Assembly: GCA_947652115.1 (NCBI GenBank)
Contig: OX393574.1
Span: 155,243-219,242 of the forward strand
DNA: 64,000 nt
Source of the DNA: Blastomussa wellsi
Taxonomy: Eukaryota; Cnidaria; Anthozoa; Scleractinia; Plerogyridae
Direction of reading: 5' to 3'
Under the pieces are notes generated by a model. It was not told the DNA's origin. It saw only the letters and a program-made list of their open reading frames with translations, and ran no database searches. The translations under genes and the position numbers were made by a program. Below, one piece after another: positions 1 through 10,819 of the stretch; the stretch's first letter is position 1; each line of letters begins with the position of its first letter.

Positions 1-2160
1 GCAATTCATTATTTCTGGTTTTATTTAGTGATAATTGCTCACAATTTGCCAGGTTTGATATATTCAAGCTTGTTTGTCAAAGGAAAACCATTGCCTTTCA
101 AATGTTTCTATATAATATTGCATCTAGCTTGCCGAATCTTTGTATTCTTGTTTATAAACTTCTGATTTCAGCGAATTAAATTCGACACAGCTAGGCCATC
201 TGAATCAACCATTGCTCCAGTATCGCTGTAAAGTCAAACCTTATTTATTGAGTTAGGTTCGGCACAAGAGTAGAGTGGCGTTTGGACCGGGCCTGAGTTT
301 CAGTAACCACAAATGTGAGTGGAATTAACGACAAGAAACAGTGCATTCGGAATTCTGCAAAGCCATCTTTCCAATTTTGTCTTAAAGAAGCAAAATATGC
401 TTCTGCTACACTGCTTAAGAAACATTTCATGTTGCGGCAAGGAAACATGTTTTGTCAGGCCCCTAACCCTAAATGCAAGGCAAGCTTGACGTTAATTGAT
501 AAAAATATCTACATATGCATATTATGGTAACATGTAAAACAGCCTAATATTTTGGTACTTTTTAAGGTGATTTGGGGTTGAAACATCTGTAAACTACATC
601 AAACCCACTATTTTGAAAATTGGCTAAGTTTGTTTCTCTTAATCTGAGTCTCAGTTATTTCTCAATTTTATGATTGAACTAAGTCCACATGCACACCTTT
701 GAGAGGCGCAATATATACAGGATCTCGTCACTGCGTACAAGGAATGTTGAAACTGAGTTGCCATGTGAATTTTTTATGATGATACGTTTACAAAGAAATC
801 CTAGCATACTTACAGGGGTCACCATGTTTGATGCTCCCAAAGCTCGACATTTAGTAAACTCCTTAACAAGCACTTCAGTATTATTAAATTCTGCACATGT
901 GTAAAGTGCGACCCTTTGTAGGTCGGTTGTAGCGTCGGAGAGAAAACATGAATGTTCTAAGTAAAATAAACTAACAACATAATTTATTCTAATTCCTATG
1001 ATGCCTAACTCGCTTAAACAAACAACAAAGTAAACATTTATCAGCCTTTGTTTGAAAATAATCAATGCCCTGAAAATACAAATTTTACAAAGGTTTCTAG
1101 CACACCTTTTTTTTTCCGCCCTCAACATCCAAGCTTTTTTTTAAAAAGTTAAATCTACAATGACAACGAACTGTCAGATCTTAAAATTCAGCTACAACGG
1201 AAACAAAATTGCTCTCTATGAATACACTTTCTCAAAGCAATCAGGGCCACACCAACACAGCATAAACCAACAGAACCCAAAAGTAGGAATCAGCCATCAA
1301 CATTGGAATCTTCAGTGACCAAAACCCTTGGTGTTATTCAAGGTTTGTAATGTGTTTTAGCAACAGGATTATGACAGTTTCGCTGTCCGTTACCAATTCC
1401 CTCAAAAAGCTCTGACTTGATGTTTTAACTTGTCTTCCTTTTAATATTTTACAATTTTTGTTTCGACAAATGAAACTTGTAAATGTTTATCCAAAAAATG
1501 AACTTTTGAAAATTTTGGTCATTTTGTTTACAGTGAACCTTAAATTTAGTTATTTAGGTTTTTAAAATAATCGCTTGAAAACTTATTAGAAGCAAAAATA
1601 ATAGGCCTAAATGAATTTCAGAAGTGGAAAGCACATATTTTAAATAGCCAGACCAATGCTATGTTAATGTAAGGTTGAGAAGTTATGATGTAATGACGAT
1701 TTGAATACTGCAAAAATTAGGTTTTTTTATGAAGTCAGGAAGCTTTGCCCTCCAGAAACCTTTTCCGTTGATCTCTACAAAAGGAAGGTGCTGGCATATA
1801 ACTATTGTACATGGAAAGAGGGATAAAACGTTAGGAAGAATGGAAAATTCTCGGCTCTTAAATGAAAAGGCAAAGATTTTGTATGGAAAAGGACTCAAAT
1901 GTGACTGGAGGGCAAAGCGTGTTCTTCCCATACAAATCCTTCTAATTTCTAATGTCCATAACATATGACTAAGTCAGTGTGTTTTGAAAAGCATTTCACA
2001 TGACCAACTGTTGCAAAAGGCCTATTGCTCTTTGGGTCCAAATGGGTAGAAATGGTTCCATGAAAACAAATTATTTAAATTTTCACTTTAAATAAAAGAA
2101 TTAGATTTAAATCTTAATCATAACCATGAAACACTTGTAATTAGCAATATGATGAATAAT
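1..2160. other. no gene seen
   Basis: AT-rich sequence. Open frames are short, overlap on both strands and show no domain or splice-site pattern that I can defend. I see no RNA gene or repeat structure here. Confidence 0.6.
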
Positions 2161-2166
2161 TCAACA

Positions 2167-2275
2167 TTTAAATTGCATCAAGGGAAAAAAATCCGAGTCC
2201 CAGATGGGATTTGAACCCACGACCCTCCTTGATCTAGTCGTATGCTCTAACCACTGAGCTACTGGAGACATCAAA
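2167..2275 (-). repeat. tRNA-derived SINE
   Basis: On the minus strand the sequence has a tRNA-like A box (TAGCTCAGTGGTTAGAGCA) and B box (GGGTTCAAATCCC) about 35 bases apart. The acceptor and anticodon stems pair poorly, so this is a tRNA-derived SINE head and not a working tRNA. A run of T follows it. Part of its 5' flank (2270-2352) is repeated at 3440-3515. Confidence 0.7.
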
Positions 2276-2368
2276 TAGCAACACTACAGTCATTACACAC
2301 ACAACTGGTTTAAAATCCATAAAAAATTTAAGTAACTTGTATTTCAGAAAAGTTTTTATAAAAATAAC

Positions 2369-2426
2369 GACACATTTGAAACTACGTTTGCAAGACATGT
2401 TTCGGTCGTTCAACGACCATCTTCAG
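2369..2426 (-). ncRNA. hammerhead ribozyme core, Penelope-type
   Basis: The minus strand reads CTGAAGA (fits CUGANGA), then a stem GGTCG/CGACC with loop TTGAA, then GAAAC. A six-pair stem III with a long loop leads to GTC, where cleavage would fall after position 2369. Stem I pairs weakly near the core, with a better 7-bp outer helix (TTATAAA/TTTATAA). Such motifs are known from the terminal repeats of Penelope-like elements. Activity is uncertain. Confidence 0.55.
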
Positions 2427-2619
2427 TTGAAAGTAGAATTTATAATATAAGCAGATCAATACCTTATAAGAAAGAACGATCCCTCAGGAATGTTTCCAGC
2501 TGTCACGGAAGCGAATTTCCCAACTATGTACACTTGTAAAGCATTGAAAGAAGCTAAAACCCTACTCAATCCTGAGTGCTTTACCTTTAAAACAAATGGC
2601 CTGTGGTTGATAAGAGTAA

Positions 2620-2747
2620 GCCTGGAGAACAGGCATAAGCCCGCGTGATTTGTTCCGTCATCAGTGACGTAACAGCGTAGATAGCTCAAATATTATGGCG
2701 GGTAACTGAAAGGTTGCTCGTAATTTGGGTGTTTTTTGTTCCTAGCT
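2620..2747 (+). repeat. dispersed repeat, copy 1
   Basis: This stretch resembles 3826-3945. Both contain AAGAGTAAGCCTGG and later share GGTTGCTCGTAATTTGGGTG followed by TTTTTTGTT. Its class is unknown. Confidence 0.6.
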
Positions 2748-2810
2748 CTTGAATCTCTTTACGGTGGCCAATTGACATTCTCAACCCAGTTGATAAAAGC
2801 AAATTATATT
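2745..2810 (+). repeat. Penelope-like element end, fragment
   Basis: It matches the terminal sequence also found at 39890-39965 (+), 50010-50060 (-) and 56275-56330 (-): ACGGTGGCCAATTGACATT followed by CAACCCAGTTGATAAAA. Only the distal part is present; the ribozyme-like core is missing. Confidence 0.65.
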
Positions 2811-3006
2811 GTTTGATATATAGTCTACCAATCAGCTGATTTCATTCTTATTTAGATTATTGTGAGAGAAACTAGTTGTTCATCATCCTTCCCAGCAGAG
2901 ATATTAGATACTATGTGTAACTCTCTGTAGCATACTAACCCTAATGAAATCATGCAGTTCAATGAAAGTGAATTAACTAACCCTAATGTAACCCCAGTCA
3001 ATCAAG

Positions 3007-3078
3007 AATTGATAGCTTGATTGACCATTCCGTTAATTTTCCAATTGATAGCCTGATTGACCATTCCGCTAATTTTCC
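3007..3078. repeat. 36-bp tandem duplication
   Basis: Two adjacent 36-bp units begin AATTGATAGC and differ at two positions. No function is evident. Confidence 0.8.
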
Positions 3079-3439
3079 TGTACCATCTAAGGAAATATGA
3101 TTTTTTTGCCTTTATATAACATCATCTAAACAGAAGGGGGAAGAGGGGTGGGGAGAATAATCGAGAATTTTGCAAACAATACTTCATTTCAGTTTTGTAT
3201 AACTTGTGATAATTGAGCTAACCCCCCTCATGATATCGGCAGGTATAAAATACAGGTCACCTAACCCAGGTCACAGGTAGTAAAACAGAATGAAAACACT
3301 AACCAATGCAGAATGCAGAGGCCCAGGTGGTCGTTAAGGAGTTTGCAATTCAGTTATTTTGTAACTTGTTAATAGTTGTAATTGTAAATTATTGATTGGC
3401 ATTGCTGCTGGATGTGTTTTCAGACATCGATAAGTAATC

Positions 3440-3515
3440 ATCAAATAGCAACCCTACACATTACACACGCAACACAAACCCTAAAATCAATAAAAATTTT
3501 AAGTAACTTGTATTT
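3440..3515. repeat. repeat of the 2270-2352 segment
   Basis: ATCAAATAGCAACCCTACA and TTTTAAGTAACTTGTATTT recur here in the same order as near 2270-2352, next to the SINE and hammerhead. The two places are probably copies of one repeat family. Confidence 0.55.
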
Positions 3516-3825
3516 GATAAGTCTGTTTTTGGAAATATCTTTACTACCTAACATCCATTAAAGGCATTTTGTTTGTAAACCTTGTTGTTTTTTATGAGCT
3601 CTAGAAACATCAATTGCACTTAGCAAGCACTGTGCACTGTGCGGTATATATATGTAATACTGCACTGCACCTTGTCAAGAACTAGTCCCTAACCTGAGAT
3701 AATGGCTTTATCCGATATTTCCAGCTGTGTTGGCATCTAACCCAGTTGTAACCATCTTTACCTTTAGTCTTGTTACAGTAACCCGTATTCAACCCCGGCT
3801 GCTTTCCTCACTTTTCTGTGGTTCA

Positions 3826-3945
3826 AGAGTAAGCCTGGGACAGAAGCAGGAACAGGCAGCATTGTTCGGTCACGAGTGACGTAGCCAGCTTAGAAATTTA
3901 TGGCGGGCAACGGACAGGTTGCTCGTAATTTGGGTGTTTTTTGTT
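3826..3945 (+). repeat. dispersed repeat, copy 2
   Basis: This is the partner of 2620-2747. The downstream sequences differ, so the shared part ends near 3945. The flank to about 4960 holds no gene that I can support. Confidence 0.6.
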
Positions 3946-4964
3946 GCAATATTGCGCCCGCCTGGTGGTTGAAGGACATCATTAAGTCTGGATTCCCGCA
4001 AGTCACTAGCATCCTTCGAAGAACTGAGGGGTGTTTTTAGCTTGGCCTTTCCAAATAGTGCTGTTTTAGCGCTCGTAGTGAAGTTTGGTCGGCGAAGTTA
4101 GATGGAGCCAGGCGGAAAGTCAACAGCAGCTGTCTTGTCGTAAACTATGTCAACGTGAGTTTTGCAGTGTCCTCTTTGATACTGCAGCGACGAAGTTTGC
4201 GATAATTCACCCTGCTGTAGACTTAGTATATTTTCTTGTATGTCAGGGCCCCTACTTCCGTGTTCAAGTCTGACTCCACTCAGCACGTGGTATAAACAGG
4301 CACGAAGTGTCTATTGCCATATAAAGAGCTGTTATCAAACGCAGACAAACCCGTATACTCTCCCAACCCACTCATTCGCACTGCAGGTTTTGCTGACCTT
4401 CCGTCTACAATCATTTCGTGACAAGTACATGCCACTTTAGGCTGCTCGCCTATAATAAAGCCACGATCGCTCGTGATTTATCATGTTTGTTACCCGATAA
4501 CGATCGACGGGGGTTAAAAATAAAACTACAGCTACTGGCATAGACATGGCCGTAAAAAAAATAAACCCGGCCTCTGTCACCGGATCGATCTTAAAAAAAA
4601 ATAGTCACGCTCACTAACCCAAAGATCGTTGCGTTTCGTTGCATTCGCTAATACAATTCTTTTCTTAAATATAACCCGATGCAATGAAAAGTTTTTCACA
4701 AAGATCGTAAGCCAATACGTTTTTACTCTGCCGTATCGCAAATGACAGACCTGTATTATTTTGTGAAACGGCACATTTTCGACTTATGCGTACGTTGACG
4801 ATCTTTGTTGAAAAAGTGTTTCTTACACCGACTTGTATTTAACAACAGCTAGCGTAAGTAAACAAATATATATCGAAACAGGTTAAAGTTGGCCGCGATC
4901 GAAAACCTTTGAGTATCGTCTCGTTGTACCAAACGGTTGTTTCGCAAAATGAAGATTTGTAAAT

Positions 4965-6345
4965 TTAGAAACTCTGCATTGCCGGACTATATAAGTCAAG
5001 TTGTAAACTTAGCGAGGTTTGGAAAATCGGCTTTAAACAGGTTGAACACGTTGCTCAACACGCATCGCCAACAAAGTCAAGTTATAAAGTTGTTGTCATT
5101 TGGAAAACCGGCTTTCAAATATAAACTTACATCGCCAACAAAGTCAAGTTATAAACTTGTTGACATTTGGAAAATTGGCTTTCAACTATAAACTTACATC
5201 GCCAACAAAGTCAAGTTATAAACTTGTTGACATTTGGAAAATTGGCTTTCAAATATAAACTTACATCGCCAACAAAGTCGAGTTATAAACTTGTTGACAT
5301 TTGGAAAACCGGCTTTTAAATATAAACTAACATCGCCAACAAAGTCGAGTTATAAACTTGTTGACATTTGGAAAACCGGCTTTTAAATATAAACTAACAT
5401 CGCCAACAAAGTCAAGTTATAAACTTGTTGACATTTGGAAAACCGGCTCTCAAATATAAACTTACATCGCCAACAAAGTCAAGTTATAAACTTGGTGACA
5501 TTTGGTACACCGGCTTTTAAATATAAACTTACATCGCCAACAAAGTCAAGTTATAAACTTGTTGACATTTGGAAAACCGGCTCTCAAATATAAACTTACA
5601 TCGCCAACAAAGTCAAGTTATAAACTTGTTGACATTTGGAAAACCGGCTCTCAAATATAAACTTACATCGCCAACAAAGTCAAGTTATAAACTTGTTGAC
5701 ATTTGGAAAACCGGCTCTCAAATATAAACTTACATCGCCAACAAAGTCAAGTTATAAACTTGTTGTCATTTGGAAAACCGGCTCTCAAATATAAACTTAC
5801 ATCGCCAATAAAGTCAAGTTATAAACTTGTTGACATTTGGAAAACCGGCTCTCAACTATAAACTTACATCGCCAACAAAGTCAAGTTATAAACTTGGTGA
5901 CATTTGGAAAACCGGCTCTCAAATATAAACTTACATCGCCAACAAAGTCAAGTTATAAACTTAGGGAGATTTGGTACATCGACTTTCAACTATAAACTTG
6001 TTGTTTAAAAACTATTTCAAAACCGGCTTTCAAATATAAACTTGTTGTTTTAAAACTGTTAATGCGTAGTTTAACACTTATCGCCAACCAAGTCATGTTA
6101 TAACCCTTGAAGACATTTCGTACATCGGCTTTCAACAATAGAATTCTAATTTGAAGACTATAAATGCTAATGTTCAACACGCATCGCCAACAAAGTCAAG
6201 TTATTAACATGGACACATAATTTGTCAATCGACTTTTGAACTATAAACGTGTTTTTGTCACTTTAAACTATCGATGCGTAGTTTCACACTTACCGCCAAC
6301 GAAGTCAGGTTATAACCCTTGAAGACATTTGGTACATCGGCTTTT
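4965..6345. repeat. 67-bp satellite array
   Basis: A 67-bp unit with the core CATCGCCAACAAAGTCAAG and CATTTGGAAAACCGGCT repeats from about 5063 to 5960. The start of the core falls at 5130, 5197, 5264 and 5331, which is exactly 67 bp each. There are about 14 ordered copies, and degenerate units at both ends extend the block to roughly 6345. The open frames inside are by-products of the array. Confidence 0.9.
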
Positions 6346-6867
6346 GGAGAGGCGAAGGCGCCGACTTCAGACACAGTATTTGAACAGTCCAGCAAATGTA
6401 ATGACTTCTTTCCAAGTTCTAACCCGAAATTCCCGCAGATAAATATAACATGAATTAATACAAAATAACTAAACGAACAGAGCAGAAAAACTAAGACGAA
6501 ACTACGAAGAGACGACAACTAAACGGCTTACCAAATGCTGGGGATCCGAACGTTGCGGAGGAGAAACTTGCACTGAATGAACGTGAAATTACGATACATA
6601 CAAATATATACGTTACAAATTTACATTTGAATCCAAAAAACTATATACGGGCATGCGGGATGTGACAAAAGACATTTACATATGAATCAAAAAACTATAT
6701 GCGGGCATGCATGCGTAATGTGAGAAAATACATTTACATACGAAAACAGAACAAGAAAACGAAATCACCGCAACATCCTGGAGGGCACATGGTGTTAAAT
6801 GCAGGAATGGCTCCTTTTGGATTTTTTTGGTGTAATAAAGAGAAAAAAAACAAAGTCAATTATAGAC

Positions 6868-6955
6868 CACAGAGGTGGATCGAATCGATCCCGGGTCACC
6901 CAGAACACGAGCTATCCCTACTAACCACTACTCTACCGAGGCCCGGCTGCCGAAC
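6868..6955 (-). repeat. tRNA-derived SINE, second family
   Basis: The minus strand has an A-box-like stretch (TCGGTAGAGTAGTGGTTAG) and a B-box-like GGGATCGATTCGATCC, then a T-rich tail. It cannot fold as a full tRNA. It is a different family from 2167-2275. Confidence 0.6.
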
Positions 6956-7406
6956 TCTGAAAAATTTAAGATGTGCGTTGTCGGTTTTCCCTGTAGCATG
7001 AGATAACGAAAATGAGAAACCGTGAAGTTCACATGGCTTCAGCGAGTCTCTTCACAACCTACCCTCTTATAAGTACGCGAATTCATGGTTCACCATCTCA
7101 TCAACTCTGGACTTAGAAAAATTTCGAAACTCGAGATTTTCAAATTCAACCAAATCAAACCAAACTTGGCACGCTTATAGAATTCGATGCGTAGAATCCA
7201 GCGGTGAAAGAATTTTTGAAATGTATTGAAATCTCTTTGATTGGCAGCCAAGTTGAAAGTTGACCACGCCCCTCTTACGGGGAGAACTACCACCACGTTT
7301 CATCCGAATCGCACGAAACTTGGCTGACTTATAGAGTGTGAGGCGTAGAATCGTCCTCTTAAAAAAGCGATCGATTTTATCGTGTTCCCTTTAGCATGCT
7401 TGAGAG

Positions 7407-7478
7407 CTAACCCTAACCCTAACCCTAACCCTAGGGTCAGGGTCAGGGTTAGGGTTAGGGTTAGGGTTAGGGTTAGGG
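7407..7478. repeat. inverted interstitial telomeric repeat
   Basis: Four CCCTAA units run into a centre (CCCTAGGGTCAGGGTCAGGG) and then five TTAGGG units on the same strand. The orientation is CCCTAA then TTAGGG, the reverse of what a simple end-to-end chromosome fusion gives. Confidence 0.9.
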
Positions 7479-7635
7479 AGAGGACCCATTCGGCCGAATT
7501 CATTCATTTTTTAAAGGAAACTAATGAACGATCTTTTTTTCCGCCATTATTTTGTAAAGACATTTTAATTTGCCTTTGGGTGTGTTAGTCTGCGTGTGGC
7601 AGTTTCAAGCACCCTTTAGCATCTCGTTAGTATTA

Positions 7636-7853
7636 ACCTTCTTTCTTTCTTTCTTTTTTTTCTCTTTTGCAGCAAGATTGATTGATTCATGTAATAATTT
7701 TCAAGTACATAAAGACTGGTAAGGAGGCTTTTCTCAGATTGTCAACAGAACAGATTGCCAGCCGCGTGGACAGGAGTCAATAATGCATGCTATAGTTTAG
7801 CTTATTTTTTACTGAATGATTGATTCATGTAATAAATTTCAAGTATATAACGT
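7636..7853 (+). promoter_or_regulatory. pyrimidine tract, AG, and a repeated leader
   Basis: A pyrimidine-rich tract ends in TTTTGCAG at 7672, a plausible splice acceptor. Just after it, GATTGATTCATGTAATAA plus TTTCAAGTA (7677-7713) is repeated at 7817-7853, where the second copy overlaps the start of the recombinase ORF. The first copy has the same ATG followed at once by TAA in frame. Confidence 0.45.
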
Positions 7854-9909
7854 TGCTATTTTGGGTGGAACTTTGATTGGCGAAATGGCTGTTCAGTTTG
7901 GCAATCTCAATGCAATAAGACGAGGAAAAGAATCGTTTTACTGTTTTTCCGAGGTCAAAAGCAAACTGTTTTTTAGTGTAGGGGAAGATCATTTATGTAA
8001 TACATTGAATTTTCTGCAAATAGATACTTTGGTCTGTACAGAAGACGAGAACCGCTTTTTCACCAGTTACCTTCCACCTCAGAATGGTCCTTTTAGATTA
8101 ATAAGTGAACAAAATTTATTACGCCTTCATAGTAGCTATAGATTTCTATCGCATTTCATGCAAACCTTTGGACCCCAAGTTCCTACTGTAACGGGCGACG
8201 TTTCAACAGGTATTTCTCCGATAAAATCTCAAATACCTTCGACCTTTCAAAGTGAATTTGATAATACGCAAAATAACTGTTTAGACGATCAGCCAGGGCC
8301 TTCCTCCAAAAATGACGATCTTGAAAGCGATGGCAGACACCTTGTGAATGTGGGTAGTAAAACTGGTTATTCCGTAGAACCCCTCAGTCATGATGTACCA
8401 CAAGAATCCTCTGACTCCTCTTGCAATGAAAACAAAAAGGTTGCTTCGCTAACTAGCGAGGAAATGTCACCCGAGCTCCTTTCAGACATCAACGAAATAC
8501 GAAGGTTTTATTCCTCCGAACTCAATTATGACCGTGACGGTAGTGCGTTGCAAAATGTGACTATTGACAAGATGGTTGAAAGACTTTCTCGATTCATGTG
8601 GTATTTGAAAAACGTGAAAAAAGTCGACCCAAAATTTTCCTACTGTGCCGATGCGGAAATAGTACAACAATTCTCAAATTACATGATGGATTCGCGTTCT
8701 GTAAAGGCGATTACTTGCAGTCGTTACATTTCCGCTTTCATTAACGTGTTGAAAGTACCATCAGTATCTAGTCAAATCAAAGATTTGACTGATTCAGTAG
8801 ACAAAGTGAGGGCCATACAGAGACAGTTAGAACGCTTAGCACGACGAGATAAAGTAGATGATTTGGCAAAACAGCCTGCACTAGAGAAAGTGGTTTATAG
8901 TGAACTTTTAGAACTTTGCCGTGAATTAAAATGGGAAGTAAGCGAGAAAACTGGGTTGGACCAGGCTAGAAGTTGCATGAACTTGTGTCTCTTACTGCTT
9001 TACTGTTCAGCTAACCCCGGGCGAGTTAAGGAATACATCTCTTTGCGCATTTATGGCGGCCAAAACAGCGATGAGTGTAGGAATCAAAATTTTCTTTGCT
9101 TTAATCAAGACGGAACCGTCATCTTGTATGAAGATGCTTACAAAACAAGACTCACTTATGGACCGAACAGAACAGATCTAACACCATTAACTTTCCTAAC
9201 TTACTATTTGAAGCTTTACTGCACTAAAATGAGAAACTTGCTTTTGGGGGGTAAAGAACATGATTTTTTGTTCGTCAATTTAAGAGGCGATCCCTTCACT
9301 CATGCTTCGTATACAAATTACGTGTCTTCGTTTTTCGAAAAATATTTTTCAATGAAGTTAACCACGGTCGATTTAAGAAAAGCGGTCGTAAATCATTTTT
9401 TGACTTTGCCCGTAAGTAGCGATCCTGCTCTAAGAGAATCGTTTGCAACTTTAATGAAGCATTCCGTACGGACGCAAAAGCGGTTTTACGACGAACGTCC
9501 CTTGGCTCAGAAGAAAAGTAGGGCTCTAGATATGTTAAGCTCGACAGTTTCTCGAAGCCTTGACGAAGACGGAGTATTGATCTTGAGCGATGAAGACGAG
9601 GAAGGAAACATCGAATATCTTCCCATACCTGGCGATTTCGCTGCTTTAGTAGCGTCGAATTCTACTGAAAAATGTCCCGAAGTGTTCATTGGCAAAGTTT
9701 TAAGATTATCGGAAGACCACAAAACAGCCTATCTAGCTGAGTATTCGGAGACTGAACCAGCAAAATTTAAACTCAGTGCCGGTAAGAGTTTTAAAGAAGC
9801 TGTAAATGCATTGATTTATCCTATCGACCTCGTTTACTTGCATTCTAACGGAATCTACGAGCTAAGAACGCCGAAAATTGACATACATCGCCAAGTTCAT
9901 AAGCAGTAA
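7816..9909 (+). CDS. tyrosine recombinase-like protein
   Basis: This 697-residue, uninterrupted frame starts at the first ATG, directly after an in-frame TGA. Residues about 220-345 look like a helical core-binding region. The catalytic half follows with the tyrosine-recombinase pattern: Arg403 in CSANPGRVKEY, Lys443 in AYKTRL, Arg521 in TVDLRKAVVNHF, His549 in LMKHSV and Tyr558 in RFYDE, nine residues after the His. That set is what strand cleavage and rejoining by a 3'-phosphotyrosine intermediate needs. Known eukaryotic relatives with this LRK...H...Y layout are Cryptons and their domesticated offspring; this assignment is by pattern only. Residues 1-215 and the acidic C-terminal part (about 585-697) are not recognised. 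A second ORF begins 91 bp downstream on the same strand. No reverse transcriptase is nearby, which argues against a DIRS retroelement. The intact frame suggests recent insertion or selection. Confidence 0.7.
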   Translation: MIDSCNKFQVYNVAILGGTLIGEMAVQFGNLNAIRRGKESFYCFSEVKSKLFFSVGEDHLCNTLNFLQIDTLVCTEDENRFFTSYLPPQNGPFRLISEQNLLRLHSSYRFLSHFMQTFGPQVPTVTGDVSTGISPIKSQIPSTFQSEFDNTQNNCLDDQPGPSSKNDDLESDGRHLVNVGSKTGYSVEPLSHDVPQESSDSSCNENKKVASLTSEEMSPELLSDINEIRRFYSSELNYDRDGSALQNVTIDKMVERLSRFMWYLKNVKKVDPKFSYCADAEIVQQFSNYMMDSRSVKAITCSRYISAFINVLKVPSVSSQIKDLTDSVDKVRAIQRQLERLARRDKVDDLAKQPALEKVVYSELLELCRELKWEVSEKTGLDQARSCMNLCLLLLYCSANPGRVKEYISLRIYGGQNSDECRNQNFLCFNQDGTVILYEDAYKTRLTYGPNRTDLTPLTFLTYYLKLYCTKMRNLLLGGKEHDFLFVNLRGDPFTHASYTNYVSSFFEKYFSMKLTTVDLRKAVVNHFLTLPVSSDPALRESFATLMKHSVRTQKRFYDERPLAQKKSRALDMLSSTVSRSLDEDGVLILSDEDEEGNIEYLPIPGDFAALVASNSTEKCPEVFIGKVLRLSEDHKTAYLAEYSETEPAKFKLSAGKSFKEAVNALIYPIDLVYLHSNGIYELRTPKIDIHRQVHKQ

Positions 9910-10000
9910 ATGCTTTACAATGAATAAGTTGTATAGTTTCTTGTAAGCGAAGTCTAAAGTACCTTTCTTGAATGTGGCAGATAATCTACCAAACAAGTTC

Positions 10001-10726
10001 ATGGCTGAGATGACATATTGCGGCGAAGACCAGCTGCTGTCACAAGTACTTAAAGAAATTGACCTCATCCCACAACTGTTCTTCGCGTTCATCGTCAGCA
10101 ATGACAGAACAGTAATTTCCTTAAATTCCGAAAGCTATTCTCGTCCAATTTCATCTAATTATTTGTCCTTCGTTAGTGATTTTTTCTCCACTTTTCTCCG
10201 TAATAGTCTCCCGTTTCGTATATGTAGTGTTTGCTTAAAACCGCACGGCCAAAATCAACTTTGTCTGCCAAACAACTTCGATAGTGATTCTTTAGATTTA
10301 CTATTCGATATCTTGGAGTGGAAGGTATGCCGCTACCTGTCTTTTTCAGAAAGTGACCTCGTATCTCTCGTACGATTATGCGGTTTTTTACTTATAAGAA
10401 CTGAGATACTACACGCATTCCTAGTTCAGTTGTTACCAGTCCGCGAAGTGAAGTTCTCACAAAGTGGGCCAATGTTTGTATATGAACTCTACAGAAACGG
10501 CTTTTTGAAAATAGCCCAACTGTATTCGCAAGGTGTTTTCCATCCAAACTTTTACAGCGTTTTACAAACCTGCCCCAGTTATCGACAAGTCAAACGCAAG
10601 CTGCATAGCTTTCAACGTTTCGACAAGTTTGCGCGAAGAGACACTTTTCCTTCGGGTAGGTTCAGATTTCCTATTTGGGATAGTGGAAAAGAAGAGTGCC
10701 TTTTTCCCCGTGATAGCGACATTTAA
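10001..10726 (+). CDS. hypothetical protein with CCHC-like knuckle
   Basis: The first in-frame ATG gives 241 residues, beginning MAEMTYCGED. The family is not recognised. Cys75, Cys78, His82 and Cys88 form C-x2-C-x3-H-x5-C, close to a retroviral zinc knuckle (C-x2-C-x4-H-x4-C), so nucleic-acid binding is possible. The rest is rich in Leu and Phe with no clear membrane segment, and the C-terminus is basic and aromatic (from about residue 195). It lies 91 bp after the recombinase frame on the same strand, with similar AT-rich codon use, so the two may be one transcription unit or two exons of one gene. A joint role in a mobile element is inference from adjacency. Confidence 0.45.
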   Translation: MAEMTYCGEDQLLSQVLKEIDLIPQLFFAFIVSNDRTVISLNSESYSRPISSNYLSFVSDFFSTFLRNSLPFRICSVCLKPHGQNQLCLPNNFDSDSLDLLFDILEWKVCRYLSFSESDLVSLVRLCGFLLIRTEILHAFLVQLLPVREVKFSQSGPMFVYELYRNGFLKIAQLYSQGVFHPNFYSVLQTCPSYRQVKRKLHSFQRFDKFARRDTFPSGRFRFPIWDSGKEECLFPRDSDI

Positions 10727-10819
10727 TATTCGTTCTAGCTGGTATAAAGTGCTACTCAGCTAATACAAAGTTCAGCAAGGCAAAGTAACTAGCTTTATCG
10801 TTGTCTTTTCGGGCGAGGG

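Noticed and set aside
2180..2270. functional tRNA gene on the minus strand
   Set aside because: The A and B boxes are good, but the acceptor and anticodon stems do not pair properly. It fits a SINE.
5000..6000. CRISPR-like array
   Set aside because: The whole 67-bp unit is repeated with no unique spacers, and the genome is eukaryotic.
7407..7478. ancestral chromosome end-to-end fusion
   Set aside because: The order CCCTAA then TTAGGG is opposite to that expected at a fusion of two telomeres.
7300..7588. ORFs across the telomeric repeat
   Set aside because: They are produced by the hexamer repeat on both strands and have no other coding sign.
10533..10763. second frame overlapping ORF2
   Set aside because: Shadow of the 241-residue frame.
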